From Mesodorylaimus sp. YZB2_4 (lineage: Eukaryota > Nematoda > Enoplea > Dorylaimida > Dorylaimidae), in contig JASANH010001278.1 of assembly GCA_030248295.1 (NCBI GenBank), forward strand, positions 551,501-615,500: DNA of 64,000 bases. The letters are read 5' to 3'. Positions within the stretch are counted from its first letter, which is position 1, and each line of letters starts with the position of its first letter. A program made the position numbers and the translations under genes. Shown piece after piece: positions 20,819 through 32,952 of the stretch. Under the pieces are notes generated by a model, which worked only from the letters and a program-made list of their open reading frames with translations, did no database searches and was not told the origin of the DNA.

Positions 20819-23800
20819 AGGCCAAAAGATGCTGAATTGTATTCCGAAATGCCTTACGTTGCCGCTCTGCACCAAGATTTTGTTAGGCATCGTTGTTCGA
20901 ATTGTTTTGCACCTGCTTCGCACGCCTGCCTGCATTGTGGCATGATGGTTTACTGCAATGAAACATGCGAGCGTTTGGACCGATTTATGCATGAATTTGA
21001 ATGCATAGCTTACCAGAACCAAAAGCAGCCGAATATTCACATCGATACTCTTCGGGCAACAGCTCGTGTGGCGGCCAGATTACGTGTAGATGGCGGATTT
21101 GCCAATTTGGCTGATGGTCTCTTATCAAATGTCAAGGTGAAGTCTTTTATACTGTAGGAGATTGAAAATGTGATCAGGTTAAATCGTGCTGGTCTTAATC
21201 AGTTGCTGGATCAGATGATTTTGAGGTCTTTGGAGATCTTTTTGCGGGGATACGATAGACGCGAGTGGGCTCGTCTTCTGGCACGACTCACTCAATCGCT
21301 TAAAAGTTTATTTATTTTCAGATCAACTCCACCCTTTAAAGTTATGGAACCCCCTCAAAATGTCCTACCCTGAGCTCAACTCCAGGGGAGACTCTCCGAA
21401 TCGAATGGGAATTTGCCGGCTCGGATCGGATCATGTGAAATACATGTGTGTAAATTTTTGAAAATCAATAACGCATCAGCTTTTTTCGAAAGCTTTCTCC
21501 CTGTGATAAACACAGAGTCTTTATTATCATGGTGCCATGGCACAAGCAGCCCCTCGCAGCCACACTGCTCATCATGGATCTACTTTACAAGCTGATAAAT
21601 TGAGGAAAATCCATGCTTGCTGCTGATAGATGACTGTGATAACACTTCAATCTTATGAGAAAACTGATATTTCCGCTTTGTTTCTTCTCCTCACTAATAC
21701 TTCTGTCGTCCAACTCCGAAAATTAGCAAAATCTGGAAAGGCAATCTTGCAAACCGTTTAGTCGAACTTGATAAAACTAAAAATTGCAATTTGTTTCTCG
21801 GTGTAAAAGAAAGCTCTCTGAAAAATATCAGGCATCTGGCCAACTGGTCAACAGTGGTCAGTGCCTACGATCGGGAATTTTCAAAATTCTTTCAGATTTT
21901 TTTATTTTTTGAAAGTAAAAACCCGAAATCCGAGCGTTGGAAGATTAAAATCTAGGCTTAAAATCCGAAAAGCGAGTTCGGAAAGAACCCTGCGTGTTTT
22001 TCTCAACGCTCGGGGTTCCATTATCGAGAATTCAAAAATTCTCAAGACTCATGGCATCGCTGACCAGTTGGCCAGACGTCTCGGATATTTTGCAGCAAGC
22101 ACGTGGGAACAATCAACAAATTACAAGTTTCTGTTTCGTAAAGTTTGACTTGACAAATAGAGATGCTACCTTGTGTGTGAGCCATACATGTTTACTCTGG
22201 TCTCAAATAATAATAATAATGACAAGATGACTTGTGACTGTAATTATGAGCAAAAAAAGGAAGCATCAATCCTTCCGTTTATTGATCTCACTCATCTTAT
22301 TCATTACGCTTAAAATGAGTGAAAAAATACTTCGCGGTAGCTCGTTGTTTGCCTACGGGTATTGTAGAAACCATAGAATGTCAGTTCGAATAGTTCAGAT
22401 CTGATGATCCGATCCGAATTTCAGGATGATGATTTTTAGGATCGAATTGGATATTCGATCACTGCCGGGTGAGATCCGATCCGATCCGGCAGTAACTCCC
22501 AGCTTGTCTTTTAAAGGGGAGACCCTCGAGTGCAGCCAGTATGCTAACCTGCTTATCCTGAGGTTTAGTAAAAGAGAATACTCTAGCATGTGCACAAGAA
22601 TGTGCGGCTTATTTGACGGAACCCTCCACCTGAATTCAGCAAACATGGTTTTTTGGGGCTTTGATCAATTTTTTCAAAAAATGCATGCTTTTTCTGAAGG
22701 TGTTTAGGTTCACTAGCGAGTGGGTTGGGCCCGACTTCTTTAAACACTTTCACACGAGGGCACCCGGACTCGTCACCGACTTCCCACGACGATGGCGGGT
22801 GGGCTGTGAGCCCTGTCGATGTTTGACAGCCGAGACTGTCTCCTCGTTTGGCTTCCTCTCCATTCGGAACACCTGTAGTGTACCGGGTGACTCATCCACA
22901 GCCTGGCGTGCAAGGTCATCGAAGGTTTATGGTCCGCAAAATGACCTCCATCACCGGGGTTCGAACCTGGGACGAGTCCAGCCACTCGCTTTAAAGCAAT
23001 ACGGACAGACGAATGCCGCCCAGCTACACCACCATGGCCGCAATTTCTAACCCCAAGTATTGTGCCACAGCAGGTCATCAGTGTGAAGTAGTGGGAGCCT
23101 GGCGGTACAGAATCTAATCAGGCCTTTGTCAGCTACAGGGGGTTTTTTCGTTATTGAAATCATCGCCTCTTAACTTTTAAGATTCGGCTCAGACACTTCA
23201 AATCGCAAGCGGTCTCAAAATCAGTTTTCTAGGCTTGGCCATTTCAACGACTAATGACACATTATCGAGCAACTAGAAGGAGCGAAGGTTCTTCTGCGGT
23301 TTTAGATCTCGTGGTCGAAGAGTTTAAACTATTCTTCTCACCAACTCCATTGGCAGCAATGGAAGACAGAGAAATCGGCTCAATCTATTGTGCTATTGTG
23401 ACGAACTGTTTCGGCATCAGCGAATCAGGATCTTTGTTTAGCAGTCGGACAGGAAAAGCTGAACTAGGCTGTGGTTTATACCTAAACTCATCTCGTTTCG
23501 ATCACAGTTGCAGTCCAGACTTACTCTTCACTTTCGATGGAGTACGCATGGTTTTGACTTTTCGAAACGAGAAAGCATTAGATTATATTAAGACTTTGTC
23601 AGAAAAAGACATAAATAATTTGACGATAACTTATGGTGGAAGTTTAAGTTTTTCAAAAGGCTGCATCGTCCCGTTAGCCGAACAGCGGAAAAGCGAGTTG
23701 TCTGCTGTGTGGTTTTTTCGATGTGGATGCCAAGAATGCGCAAATCAACCAAAAATTGATTTTGAAGAGAATGCAGCATCAATCGAATGTGATCGATGCG

Positions 23801-24500
23801 CGACGCCTTTGCTCTGGCGCCGAGGCAAGTCAAAACCAAAAAAGATTTGCCGGTGTCGAACTAGAGTGAGAAAGCTGGTGGATGGCAAAACCAGTGCGCA
23901 AATCAAGGCCGACCTCGCAACTTTGGAAGATCAGGTAGGCGCCGTTCGATGATAACTTGACTCTTAACATCTCAGAACAGCTCATCTCGTAAACTTGTCA
24001 CATTTCAGTGGGATCGCATTCTTGAGAGCGACGAAAGTGAACCGAAATCGGCTCAGATGGTCTATGAAGCGGCGTTTTGCTTGGCCAAACAATACTGGCA
24101 TCCAGTTCAGAATTTGCGGCTGGCTCAAATATACGACAGACTGTTCACTGTATGTTTTTCTAAAATCTTAGTCCATCTAACGACGATAGGTTACTGTCCT
24201 CAGTCCCCAGTCGTTCTCTCCGGGAAACCTCCAGAAAGCGACAACAAAGAAAAATTTCTCACGCATTCGACTGATCTGAAAATGGCTATATACTTCGGTG
24301 AAAAAATGATGATGGCCTACACTATCCACAACAAACACAATAAGACAGCCAGGCTCACCATCCCGTGTTTGCAGCTGGCAGCACTTCAATCGATTTCTGG
24401 CGATGATTCGACTTTCAGAAAATGGATAGCCAACGCGAAGATGATTTTAGATTTTGGTCATGGCTGGAAAGATTTTCAAATTTCGCATACCTTGGTTTAA
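20819..24500 (+). CDS. SMYD-family SET and MYND domain protein
   Basis: Probable protein lysine methyltransferase or a derived relative. Exons 20819-21136, 23233-23934, 24009-24149 and 24204-24500 join in phase to about 485 codons. Exon 1 holds a perfect MYND zinc finger (C-x2-C-x7-C-x2-C-x4-YC-x3-C-x7-H-x3-C, from CSNC to HEFEC). Exon 2 holds the SET core: GLYLNSSRFDHSCSPD, LTITYG, and the post-SET cysteines FRCGCQEC. Exons 3 and 4 give the TPR-like C-terminal helices (LAKQYWHP, YFGEKMMMAY). The canonical NHSC is DHSC here, and the following PN is PD, so cofactor binding may be altered. An in-frame ATG at 20849 could start translation. However, the family normally has an N-terminal SET segment before MYND, and the acceptor at 20818 implies an upstream or trans-spliced exon that was not found. 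A 2.1 kb intron carries a SINE. Confidence 0.85.
22397..22495. repeat. GATCCGATCC-rich dispersed repeat
   Basis: Multiple overlapping GATCCGATCCG words in about 100 bases, the same family as 340-430 and 28615-28690. Confidence 0.5.
22720..23042 (-). mobile_element. tRNA-derived SINE, near full length
   Basis: On the minus strand a tRNA-like head begins near 23040. The A-box-like word is TGGTGTAGCTGGGCGGC, and about 60 bases later comes a perfect B box, GGTTCGAACCC. The body then continues through GGTGATGGAGGTCATTTTGC to a TGTGAAAGTG-type end. It aligns along most of its length with the copy at 43082-43381 (shared B-box context, TTGCTT..AGCGAGT, GGTGATGGAGGTC, CCGTGGGTGACTC-like words). It is inserted in SMYD intron 1. 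Confidence 0.7.
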
Positions 24501-26210
24501 AAAAGTGTTCATATGAATACCCGTATCTATATCTAAAGCTGATCAATATTTGTACTGTATCCTATCAAATACCTTTATTTGAAGACACAAAAATCTACAG
24601 TACGCTATATCATATCTCACCGATATATTTATATTTATGTCTATATCATATCAATAGATCTATATCAACTGTATATCCTATACAGTAATATTGTATCATA
24701 CCTTTTCGCGAATGAATATCGAATGTAGTCTTATCGCGCTCTATTATTTTCATCACAGCGCCTCTTTGTATGATTATATCTTTCAGAATGCAAAATCTTG
24801 GTGAAATCTAGCAATCAATGTTGGAGCATTGCAAGTGACGTTTGTTGCTTCTCTCATCGTCAGGAACTTCACTTTTCAGCATACCTACCGTATTTCATCT
24901 ATTCACAAACCTCTTTACACTGTGACTGGATTTTACTAGTTCTATCACCCAGGCACAGCAGATCCCGAAGCGAGTGACGCCAGAGAACTGATCGTGAGAC
25001 TCTACCTACGGCAGTGCTCTCATCCATTCATCATCCATCAAGTGATGATGAACGGATGATAGCACATAGAAGATGGATCAAAAGTCCCGAGTGTGGGGTG
25101 GGACCGCTGGAAGAGACGACTTATGTGCCGCAAGGAAGCCCAACCACTGATAGGAGGAGTGGCATACGTTCATGATTTAATGTCTGGTACAAAAAAAGGC
25201 AAAGACTTGCAGATTATAAACACTGGATTGTCGAATTAGCATGCCTAAGAAATAGCACAGTAGATTGCACTAGAAAAATTCAGGTAAACGAATAGGAAAC
25301 GGGTGCTATATCACCCATTCTTGGGCCATCACGTCAGCACATACCCACAGTAGCTTGTCAAATAATATTGAAAAAGCAAGATTATTTCAAAGAGTATTGA
25401 ATTTTCGAGCTCATGTGCCAGCAAAATTTTGATAAGGCCTATCGTGATTCTTTTATCTCCCCTCTCTCTTTTCAGAGATGCATAATCATGTCAAAACCCC
25501 TTGTCTTTCAGAGACTGTAGGTATGGTTTTGTGCCTTAGACAAGGTTATTAGTTTCTGTTTGAAGCTTAAGGCACAAGTCATTCGTTGAAGCCGGCATTA
25601 ACGTCAATGAGAGCGGCTCACGTCCAAATGCTCTATTGATTCACGAAGTCAAGTCGAGTCCGACTGGTGCGGTCGTAAACATCGAATCGCTCGCGGGTAG
25701 AGGCTTTGATAATCTGCAAGCACGCCTGTACGATCTGCTTTACTATTGCTTAGGCATTACGATTCGCCCCCTATCGCGTTTCCGTGAATCACTCCTGACC
25801 ATAATAACCACGAAACGGTGACCCCTTTCACTAAAGGACTAGCCGTTTTCAAAATGTACCCAGCACTGATTTGCTAACATAATGTATAAAAAATAGGGGC
25901 GCAGAAGTACTATACATTAGCGTAGCCCACTATCATTTTCTGGTTTCTAAAGCCAGTTCAGCGTTTGCTAATTCTGAGCAAGAGCCTGGAAAGACTCGTA
26001 GGACCCATTTTTGAACAAAAAATTTCACTTTCATTCCAGTAGCTGATCGCGAGCATGTAAATTCAAAGCAGGGCTCGCGTCATCAGTCAGTTTTTCCTCG
26101 CATTGCGCAGGGGCAGTTCCAGAAAACCTGAATGTCTCAAACAAAATACATTAACAGTCAACGACGGGCAAATATGTTACTGATCAGCGGATAATTAGTT
26201 TCGAAAAGTG
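24501..26210. other. Intergenic stretch with AT-rich repeat
   Basis: 24505-24695 is an AT-rich low-complexity block made of TATATC/CATATC words. 24700-26210 shows no supported gene. There is a near-palindromic CATCCATCAAGTGATGATGAACGGATG cluster at 25020-25060 and otherwise only short frames. Confidence 0.5.
24505..24695. repeat. TATATC/CATATC simple-sequence block
   Basis: Irregular repetition of TATATC, ATATCA and CTATAT words over about 190 bases just after the SMYD stop codon. Confidence 0.6.
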
Positions 26211-27252
26211 TCAAAACGTTTGTCTAGAAAAGATAAAGCTCGAACAGTTACAGTCACAATTAGCAAACCATAGTGGGGACTTGGCTTTATTGGATGTCAT
26301 GATCGACTCGACTTTATTCCGATTGCACTTGATCAAACTTTTGAAGCATTCACGAAATTTTTTATTTCTAGCGAAAAGAGCGATTCCTTCGACCAAAGAG
26401 CTGGCCGTTTTCGGAATGGATCCGATACTAATCAAAACAAAGGCAGGCTCGCTGTATGGGAGCATCATCGAAATATTGACACAATTCTGCCAGGACTCCT
26501 GTTCCCAAGTACAAACCCGCCATCAACTTGACGGTAGGTATAACGGCCAGTTGTTGTTTCATGAATGAATCCTGCGCATTCGACTTGATTGAAGAGAAAA
26601 CATGCCGAAATCCAAACGATAGCATCATGGCGATGTAGGCCAGGACATTAGACACGCAAAAGAACAAGTTCAGTCGAGCGAATGCTAACATCACCAAAGG
26701 GTGCACAGCGTCGGCGAATCCAAGACACACAACATCTGAGCTGAGTCGAGCAGTCGAAAATGCAATAATTAGGTGAACTGTGTTGTGGAAAGAGCGGGGA
26801 AGGGATAAACACAGTGAGTATTTTTTGCCCAATGATCTGTACCTGATCGGGGCAGCGACACTGATCAATCGATCGATCGCGATAAGACAGGCGATTTGGG
26901 CGTGGAATGTGATTCCCCACGTGGCCAATACACCGACGAGAAGACAGGTCAGGCCAGAACGATCATATCGGAATATGCCTAAATGAAGGCCCAAATTTTC
27001 AATACCGCTCGAAAGAGAGCAGACAGCAATGAGCAATGAGCCAATGCCACGCCCAGAAATTAATATAAAACAGCGCGAATGAAGTGACTCGCTCGCAACG
27101 ATGACAACAACTGTGATCGAACTGCCGACAATGCCCAAAAGACCAGCAGTAATGTTAACAATCATGGGGAGAAGAACAATTAAAGGATTGGGTATATGAG
27201 TTTGATTATCGCTAGAGACATTCATGATCATCTGCACTAAATTCTTGCGCAT
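26211..27252 (-). pseudogene. Serpentine (Srsx-like) GPCR, third copy, frameshifted
   Basis: Seven-transmembrane receptor related to the two copies at 53906 and 59872, in the minus orientation. From about 27225 (the Met that aligns with the start of the other copies) the frame runs through TM1-TM6, with AQIACLIAIDRLISVAAPIR (the DRY-like box of Srsx receptors), then changes frame near 26480. Alignment with the intact copies (between GCAGA and TATCGG) shows 69 instead of 71 bases, a net loss of two. The C-terminal part (ASSLVEGIALFARNKKFREC) continues in the other frame to about 26211. It is either a pseudogene or has an unrecognised way of restoring the frame. Residues differ from the other copies at many sites, so it is an older duplicate. 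It shares an upstream element with them about 340 bases before the start. Confidence 0.75.
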
Positions 27253-27565
27253 TCAGTAGTGCCAGCCACGCACGCGCACAGCAAAAGTCCCCGTAGAAGT
27301 GACCTCAGTGATGGAAGAAGCCAAGCACGAAGATCTGAGCATTGTCTCAGAGCAGCGTGATACAGCCTTGCACCATGGACCTTGTTAAACTGTGACCAAG
27401 ACAGACAGGCAGGCACTAGTTATTAAATATATGCCCGAGGCGTGCTGCACGCACTGAAGAACAGGCCCAACGCACAAATCCTTCCTCAAATCCCGCTGTC
27501 CGGAGGCGGGGTTAGGCTTTTATCAGATAGTACGCGATCTCAAGGCTCTCGTGATTTCATTAGCC

Positions 27566-27592
27566 AAGTCGTCTAGGATTGTCGAGGTCGAA
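27566..27592 (-). promoter_or_regulatory. Conserved upstream element of GPCR copies
   Basis: In gene sense: ATTTTTCGACCTCGACAATC followed by CTAG.CG.CTT, about 340 bases before the GPCR start. The same word sits at about the same distance in the two other copies (53540-53566 and 60209-60238). It may be a promoter element or simply residual duplicate homology. Confidence 0.4.
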
Positions 27593-28089
27593 AAATTAGG
27601 TCGCGCGCGTAGCGTTTTCGTAAGAATAGAGAAGCTGCGCCATATGACATTTTGGTTTAAAAGCCCACCTCTGTGTGAAACATGCAAATGTGATGTCAAC
27701 ACCTTGGTGAACCGCTAGGCCTGGCGCCGACCAGACGGGACACCTTGTCCTGATAGACCTTTTCAGGGTCAGGAAAAATTTGAATTTCCGCGATTGCGAG
27801 CTTGGCTGCTTATGACAATTTGACACTTGGTGAGCAGATTTGTTGGTTCTATCGATCAAATGAATAATTGAGATCATCGAGGGCCAGTGGAATTTAAAAA
27901 TTCATTTTCTAATAATACAAAGGCAATTTTCCCCATGCTTTTATCGTCAATAACTTTAGTTATGCAGTAAATATTGAACTTTGTCATGTCAGCCAAAATT
28001 TGCATAAGATCGCGCACAGATTTGCTGGATCCTTGCTTTATTTTTATACGCAGCCGAAGCGGGAGCTTTAAAATTCGAAGCTTTTAGCG

Positions 28090-28300
28090 CGCGGTGAAAA
28101 GGTCTAGTATCTCTATAGCCAGTAATCGAGCCTGTTTGTGTGGGCCTGCCTGTGTTCCAGGCCCAGGAGAGCGAGGGAGGTCGAGTCGAGTCGAGGAGCT
28201 AAGTGGTGGCTCTACGTTTACATCTGTCACCAGGAACTGAACCCAGGACGAGCCCAGTCGCCGTTCCAAGCAATAGGGGTACATGATCGCCATACCAGTT
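28090..28300 (-). mobile_element. SINE relic
   Basis: On the minus strand the order ATGGCGATCATGTACCCCTA, TTGCTTGGAACGGCGACTGG, GCTCGTCCTGGGTTCAGTTCC (degenerate B box) and CTGGTGACAG parallels the better preserved copies at 22720 and 43082. It is more diverged than those. Confidence 0.45.
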
Positions 28301-28614
28301 AAAATACCACAGCTTCTGATTGCAAGCTGCAAAAGCTGCAAATACTTGATAGCCAGCATCGACCGATGCGAACCTAGGACGATCCCGATCCGATCTGGCC
28401 GACTCGCTTGAAAACTTTATTAGTAATGGGGATGACGTATTTTGCACCACGTTTCCACAAACCTGGTCCGCTTCCTTGTTGCTACTTTACATCAGACCAC
28501 ACAAGCGTCTTTAGTACCAATCTGGGAGGAAAACTCGCACCTTCTCATTACAGTATACCGCAGATTACAGTATCATTTTCTCGCAAATGGAGCGGGGAAA
28601 ATTTTATTTTCCGA

Positions 28615-28690
28615 TCTGGCGCATCCAGCGGTCGGATCGGATCGGAACTGATCCATCCCCTCGATCGGCGGATCAGATCGGTGAGAATCA
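28615..28690. repeat. GATCGGATCGG-rich dispersed repeat
   Basis: Contains GGTCGGATCGGATCGGAACT and GATCGGCGGATCAGATCGGT. Same family as at 22397-22495. Confidence 0.5.
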
Positions 28691-29083
28691 GTTATTGCTG
28701 GCAGTGTGGTCTCGTGGGCGTAGTGCAGTCGAGACAGAAATAACAGGCAGAACGACCTAGAAAGAGTGTGTGCGCGAGGAGAGCGATGTGGAACGAGGGT
28801 GCGCGGTACGACATGAACGCGACACTTAAAATTTTTGCGAGTTGCTTGTCTTGGCCCCAAACTAGATCAGATTGTCTATGCATTTCCTTCGCAGCGACAC
28901 GAACTACGAATGTCTCCGACTTCTGCCTTTTAGGCGGCATAAACATCTACAATTGCACTTAATTTACACTGCACAGTATAGCACGTGCCATCTCAAAATA
29001 TCATCTGTGTAATCAACAGCCAACACGTGTCTTTAAACGCGAGGTGTAGCGTGCACACGCAGTCTTCTCGCTCCTTCCAAATC

Positions 29084-30397
29084 ATGGATCAGCCAAGCGT
29101 CATGACTTACAGTGACCTCAACGCCGCAAGAACTTTTGCCGATTGGAATAATGCAGATAATGTTCGAGAGCTTTACGATTCTGTCACGTTTTCCTATTTT
29201 GGAGATGTGATAGGAAAAAAGATCGTCGATTTTGGTTGTGGTGGATTATTGTTTTTGAAAAAAGCCCTAACAAAAGGGGCGAAGTTTGCGCTGGGCTTTG
29301 ACATAAACGAAGAAATGATGAAAGCCGGTTTAGAATCTCGAGAGTAAGCTTCTGCGACGAAGTGCACTGTAGAGTCGATGTCGGAATATTGAAAAAATAG
29401 TGCGGTTTTCAGATTTTAGCAGGGTCAGCCAAAACTGTGGAGGCTTATCTCGATTATTTAAGAAGACGAAGGCTTTATTTCCCGATGCTCCCCTTTTGTA
29501 ATCAAGAATTTTGACATTGTCTATTGGTGCTGGAGGTACAGAATTTTGGCTACCCGCACTAAAACGTGAGTGCTAAATCTGTGTATCACGCGAGTACTCT
29601 TTTTTCAATATTTCGACATCAATTCTACAGTGCATTCCGTCTTTAATTGGAAGAGGTGTTTGACTCCGTCTTTCTGCTGTATCTGCAAGCAAACCACATC
29701 AGTTTTCAAGAATACAATTAATCTACGTTTTTATAAATTCCGTTGTAGGCTTTGCTAAGTCGCATTTTTACAGCATAGAATTCTATTGAAATTTTTCAGT
29801 TCTAGATTACCCAGTGCAACCGACAAGAAGCTCAAATATGCGATCTATGATTGCTTCACGCCTTTGCCAAACGAAGATTTCAGTCAATCGGACTTTGCTG
29901 CTTGTCAGTTTCTCCTGCACTGTTGCGAGAATGAAACGAAAATGACGACACTTTTCCAAAATATCTACCAAATGCTGAAACCTGGTGGGAAAGCTTGCAT
30001 TCTTCAGTCGACTGTTGTCCGCACTGCGCAAGAACAGCAACTAATGGCCGATACTTTCGGTGTGCTTCCACCTCTAAAAGATAACTACAAGGGTCAAGAA
30101 CCCATTTTCGCCGAGGCGCCTATATTTCGCTTATCGTCAGCCTCTGATGCTGAGGAGGCTGGCACTCTGTACACGAGAGAGCCGATCTTTGTGTTCAAGG
30201 ACTACTTTTGGTCGAAAGAGACAATTATCAAAAGGCTCGTGAGCGTGGGTTTTGTCGATGTGCACGAACTATGGACAGAAACTCTAGATTGCATGAATGT
30301 GTTGGCGCCAGCACAAGTGAAAGCCATCAAATCGGTCGAGGAACCATTTTTGTTCATTGGTGCGCAGAAACCAAAAATCTTTGAACAGTCTCCCTAG
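29084..30397 (+). CDS. Class I SAM-dependent methyltransferase, two exons
   Basis: Exon 1 (29084-29343, ATG to a GTAAGC donor) and exon 2 (29800-30397, acceptor TTTTTCAG to TAG) join in phase to 285 residues. Motif I (SAM-binding) is KIVDFGCGGLLFLKKAL, followed by the acidic strand-2 end FALGFDINEEMM. Later motifs are FAACQFLLHCCENETKM and the post-I MLKPGGKACI. The C-terminal half (FVFKDYFWSKETIIKRLVSV) fits the usual substrate-side lobe of Methyltransf_11/25-type enzymes. The substrate cannot be told from sequence. The start was chosen as the ATG in MDQPSVMTYSDLN, because upstream in-frame residues look like untranslated leader. The gene looks intact and complete. Confidence 0.85.
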
Positions 30398-32644
30398 GCA
30401 ATGGGGCAGGCAGTGCGAGACGCATTCAGTGAGTTTTATGATGCCTGTCGTAAAGTTTCACTTGATATGATTTCATTTAAAAACTTAATCTGCATGCCAT
30501 ATCGCATGTGCACATTCACAGAAGATTGGGTGTTCACGGAAGCTAACTAATTATTGCGAGCTAATCAGTTAGTGAATTTTTGCATGTTGTGTTCATGGTT
30601 GACGGGCGTAAAAACTTACCAAAATACCTTTTGTAACTGCTGCAATTATACTTGGACCGGCGTCAATTTTCTTTGTACAGCAAGTGGGTGCGTTTGCGGG
30701 GCAAGTATATACTATGTGAGTGCAGTGCCGCGATAGTGTGTGCAAAGGCGACTCTGGCTTATCGTAACAGCAAAGATCCGAGTCTCTACGCTCTTTTCAG
30801 GGCACGTAACATAAGTAAGCACAACCCATTGACTCAAGCTTCCTCATTTCTTTCTCTCGCCTAGACGGAGCGCTACAGAGGAACAAACGCACGCAGCCAC
30901 TAGTAATAATCACAGAAATGGGGACGACTGTTCATGCGAGGTCTAGGCTGATGTCCACTTTCCATAGCGGGTAGATGGACCTGATCTGGCTCAGCTAGAC
31001 GCCAGGCGAGGACCAAACCAACCGAGGTCGGATCCAAGGCACAGCCTTCAGACTAATGTTCCAAATGACCTGGGTTTTTCACTCTTGGACCTGACCCTGA
31101 CATTAACCCGGGCCTTCAAGAAAACTTTCTGACCTGACCGTTGACCTGCGAGGAATTGTAAATTTTCTGGCCCTGACTTTGACAGTGATCGGACAAAAAA
31201 TTTTGCTTATAATCGGCACCAGTGACAGAGCCTCTCTGTGTTTGCAATTTTAACAAGAAATTTCACTACAGCTGACAATTTCCCGGCATTACGTGAAATT
31301 TCAAGAGCAGCCCAAGAAACTCAATTTTCATCAAGCTTAAAAAGATATGTATAGCTGTTTTTGATGGCTTTGGGAAAACTAGAGAAGCTGACACCCATTG
31401 AAAATCAAAAATACAATTCATTCGTTATAACGTCACTTCCTGCTCAAACTGCCTGGCGCATGAGAAGAGGCGCCTTACCAGGCTGGAAGTGGCTGGTACT
31501 GCCAGAATAACGTTACCTTGCGCCAGTGAAGCCAAGTTTGGATATGAACAAATGATAAGGGAGAATCGCTATGCCACGGATGGAAGGATACGCAATCAAG
31601 CACACGAAGGCACACAACAGTCTATGCAGCTAGGCTGATGGGTTGCTGGACGAGTAAAATAAGTGCAACAGCGCTAGCCTCACAATCAGCAGGAGCCAAT
31701 TTCACAATGCGATCCTAATTTTAAGACTGGAACGAATTCCTTTGTAGGGCAGCAACTTAGGATAACGCTGAGACACCAATTTAGGACGTGTCACAAAATC
31801 TGTCCTAGAGGTGCCTTATTCGTAGATTTAGGCACGTCCTAAGACAGTCTCACCTTGTTTTACAATGAAAAGAGGATGAATCGAGACATTTTATCAGAAC
31901 ACAAAATTTAACGGAGGAAATACATACATGCAGTACTGTACGTCAAGCTGGGCACCGATTACTAGTTGAAGTTTGCTGTGCGATTGTATCTTAATAATTT
32001 CACTATGTCACGAGGACGCCTTGGCTAAGGCAGGCTGGTCCACATTATATGAGCTCTGTGAACGTGCCAGAGCGGGTTTATTTTATAAGGTTTATCATGG
32101 TTTCAATGATTCGGGAATCCTCGTCGTTTTATACACAAAATCTGACCGTCATGTTAGTAGGCGACTGTGTGAACCACATCATTTGGTTTTTCCAAGTCAT
32201 AATTTTGAGTCCACATACACAGTCTTGTGTTTTCTGCGACTGTTCCACTACCATCATGCTTGGTAGTCACATGATCTCGCGTGTAAGGTTTCAAATTATT
32301 TTATGTTTGCCTCCCGCCCCTGTGAAGTGTTTGCTTGGGGAAAAAGTAAAGTGATGATGATGGGATTCTGTTGTCCTTTTTGGTCTCAATCATTAAAATC
32401 AGACGACAGAATTTTAGTTCAGCTGAAAAAGAACCGTTTTTGCGGGTCGAAAGAGCTAAGACAAAGTGCCAAGATCTCAAGACACCCAAAGATTGGCCTA
32501 AAAACTGCTCTAGAAAGGTCAGCTCAAAATTGCCCAATACCAAGGGCAATTGCCCTGCGCCTGGGAGCGCTGCGGGGAAATCAAGACACCACAGAGTGTC
32601 TGAGGGCATAATCGAGGTCGTTCTAAAATTTTAAACAGCTTGGT

Positions 32645-32704
32645 GTCCTAAATCACTCACCATCAGCTTGGTGACCAAGCTGATGGTGGTGAGTGATTTA
32701 GGAC
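32645..32704. repeat. 27-base inverted repeat (hairpin)
   Basis: Left arm 32645-32671 and right arm 32675-32704 are complementary over 27 bases with one three-base insertion (an extra GGT) in the right arm and a three-base loop. The outer ends (GTCCTAAAT/ATTTAGGAC) recur singly in the neighbourhood. Such near-perfect arms suggest a foldback element or a recent palindromic duplication. Confidence 0.85.
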
Positions 32705-32952
32705 TGTCCTAGAATTTAGGACATGCCTTGGGATTTAGAACTGTGAATCTGCCCCGACATCTCCACACAGGAAAGCAGGAGCTTGAAAATTTTTTCACCA
32801 ACATTTCACAAAATTTATGTGTTTTAGCTCTCAGAATACTCTGACCAGGTGCATTGAATTCTGACCTGACCTTGACCTTGACCACGGGTCGGTCAATAAG
32901 GATTTTGGCAGAACTCTGACCTTGACCTTGAGATAATTTTTAACACTACTCC

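Larger units (their letters stand above)
21137..23232. other. SMYD gene intron 1 with repeats
   Basis: This 2.1 kb intron holds GATCCGATCC-rich repeat sequence (21415-21435, 22397-22495) and a full SINE on the minus strand (22720-23042). A short open frame just after the donor (21170-21330) is hydrophobic and Arg/Leu-rich, with no family match. Confidence 0.5.
27253..29083. other. Stretch between GPCR copy and methyltransferase
   Basis: 27253-27600 includes the GPCR upstream region with a conserved element (27566-27592). 28090-28300 is a SINE relic. 28365-28400 and 28615-28690 carry GATCCGATC-rich repeats. No additional gene is supported. Confidence 0.5.

Noticed and set aside
24505..24695. 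Promoter or origin in the TATA-rich block
   Set aside because: The block is simple-sequence DNA; TATA words are expected by composition and no gene start follows.
32300..32635. Overlapping frames of about 100 codons on both strands
   Set aside because: They are antisense to one another without motifs, and lie within a repeat-rich region.
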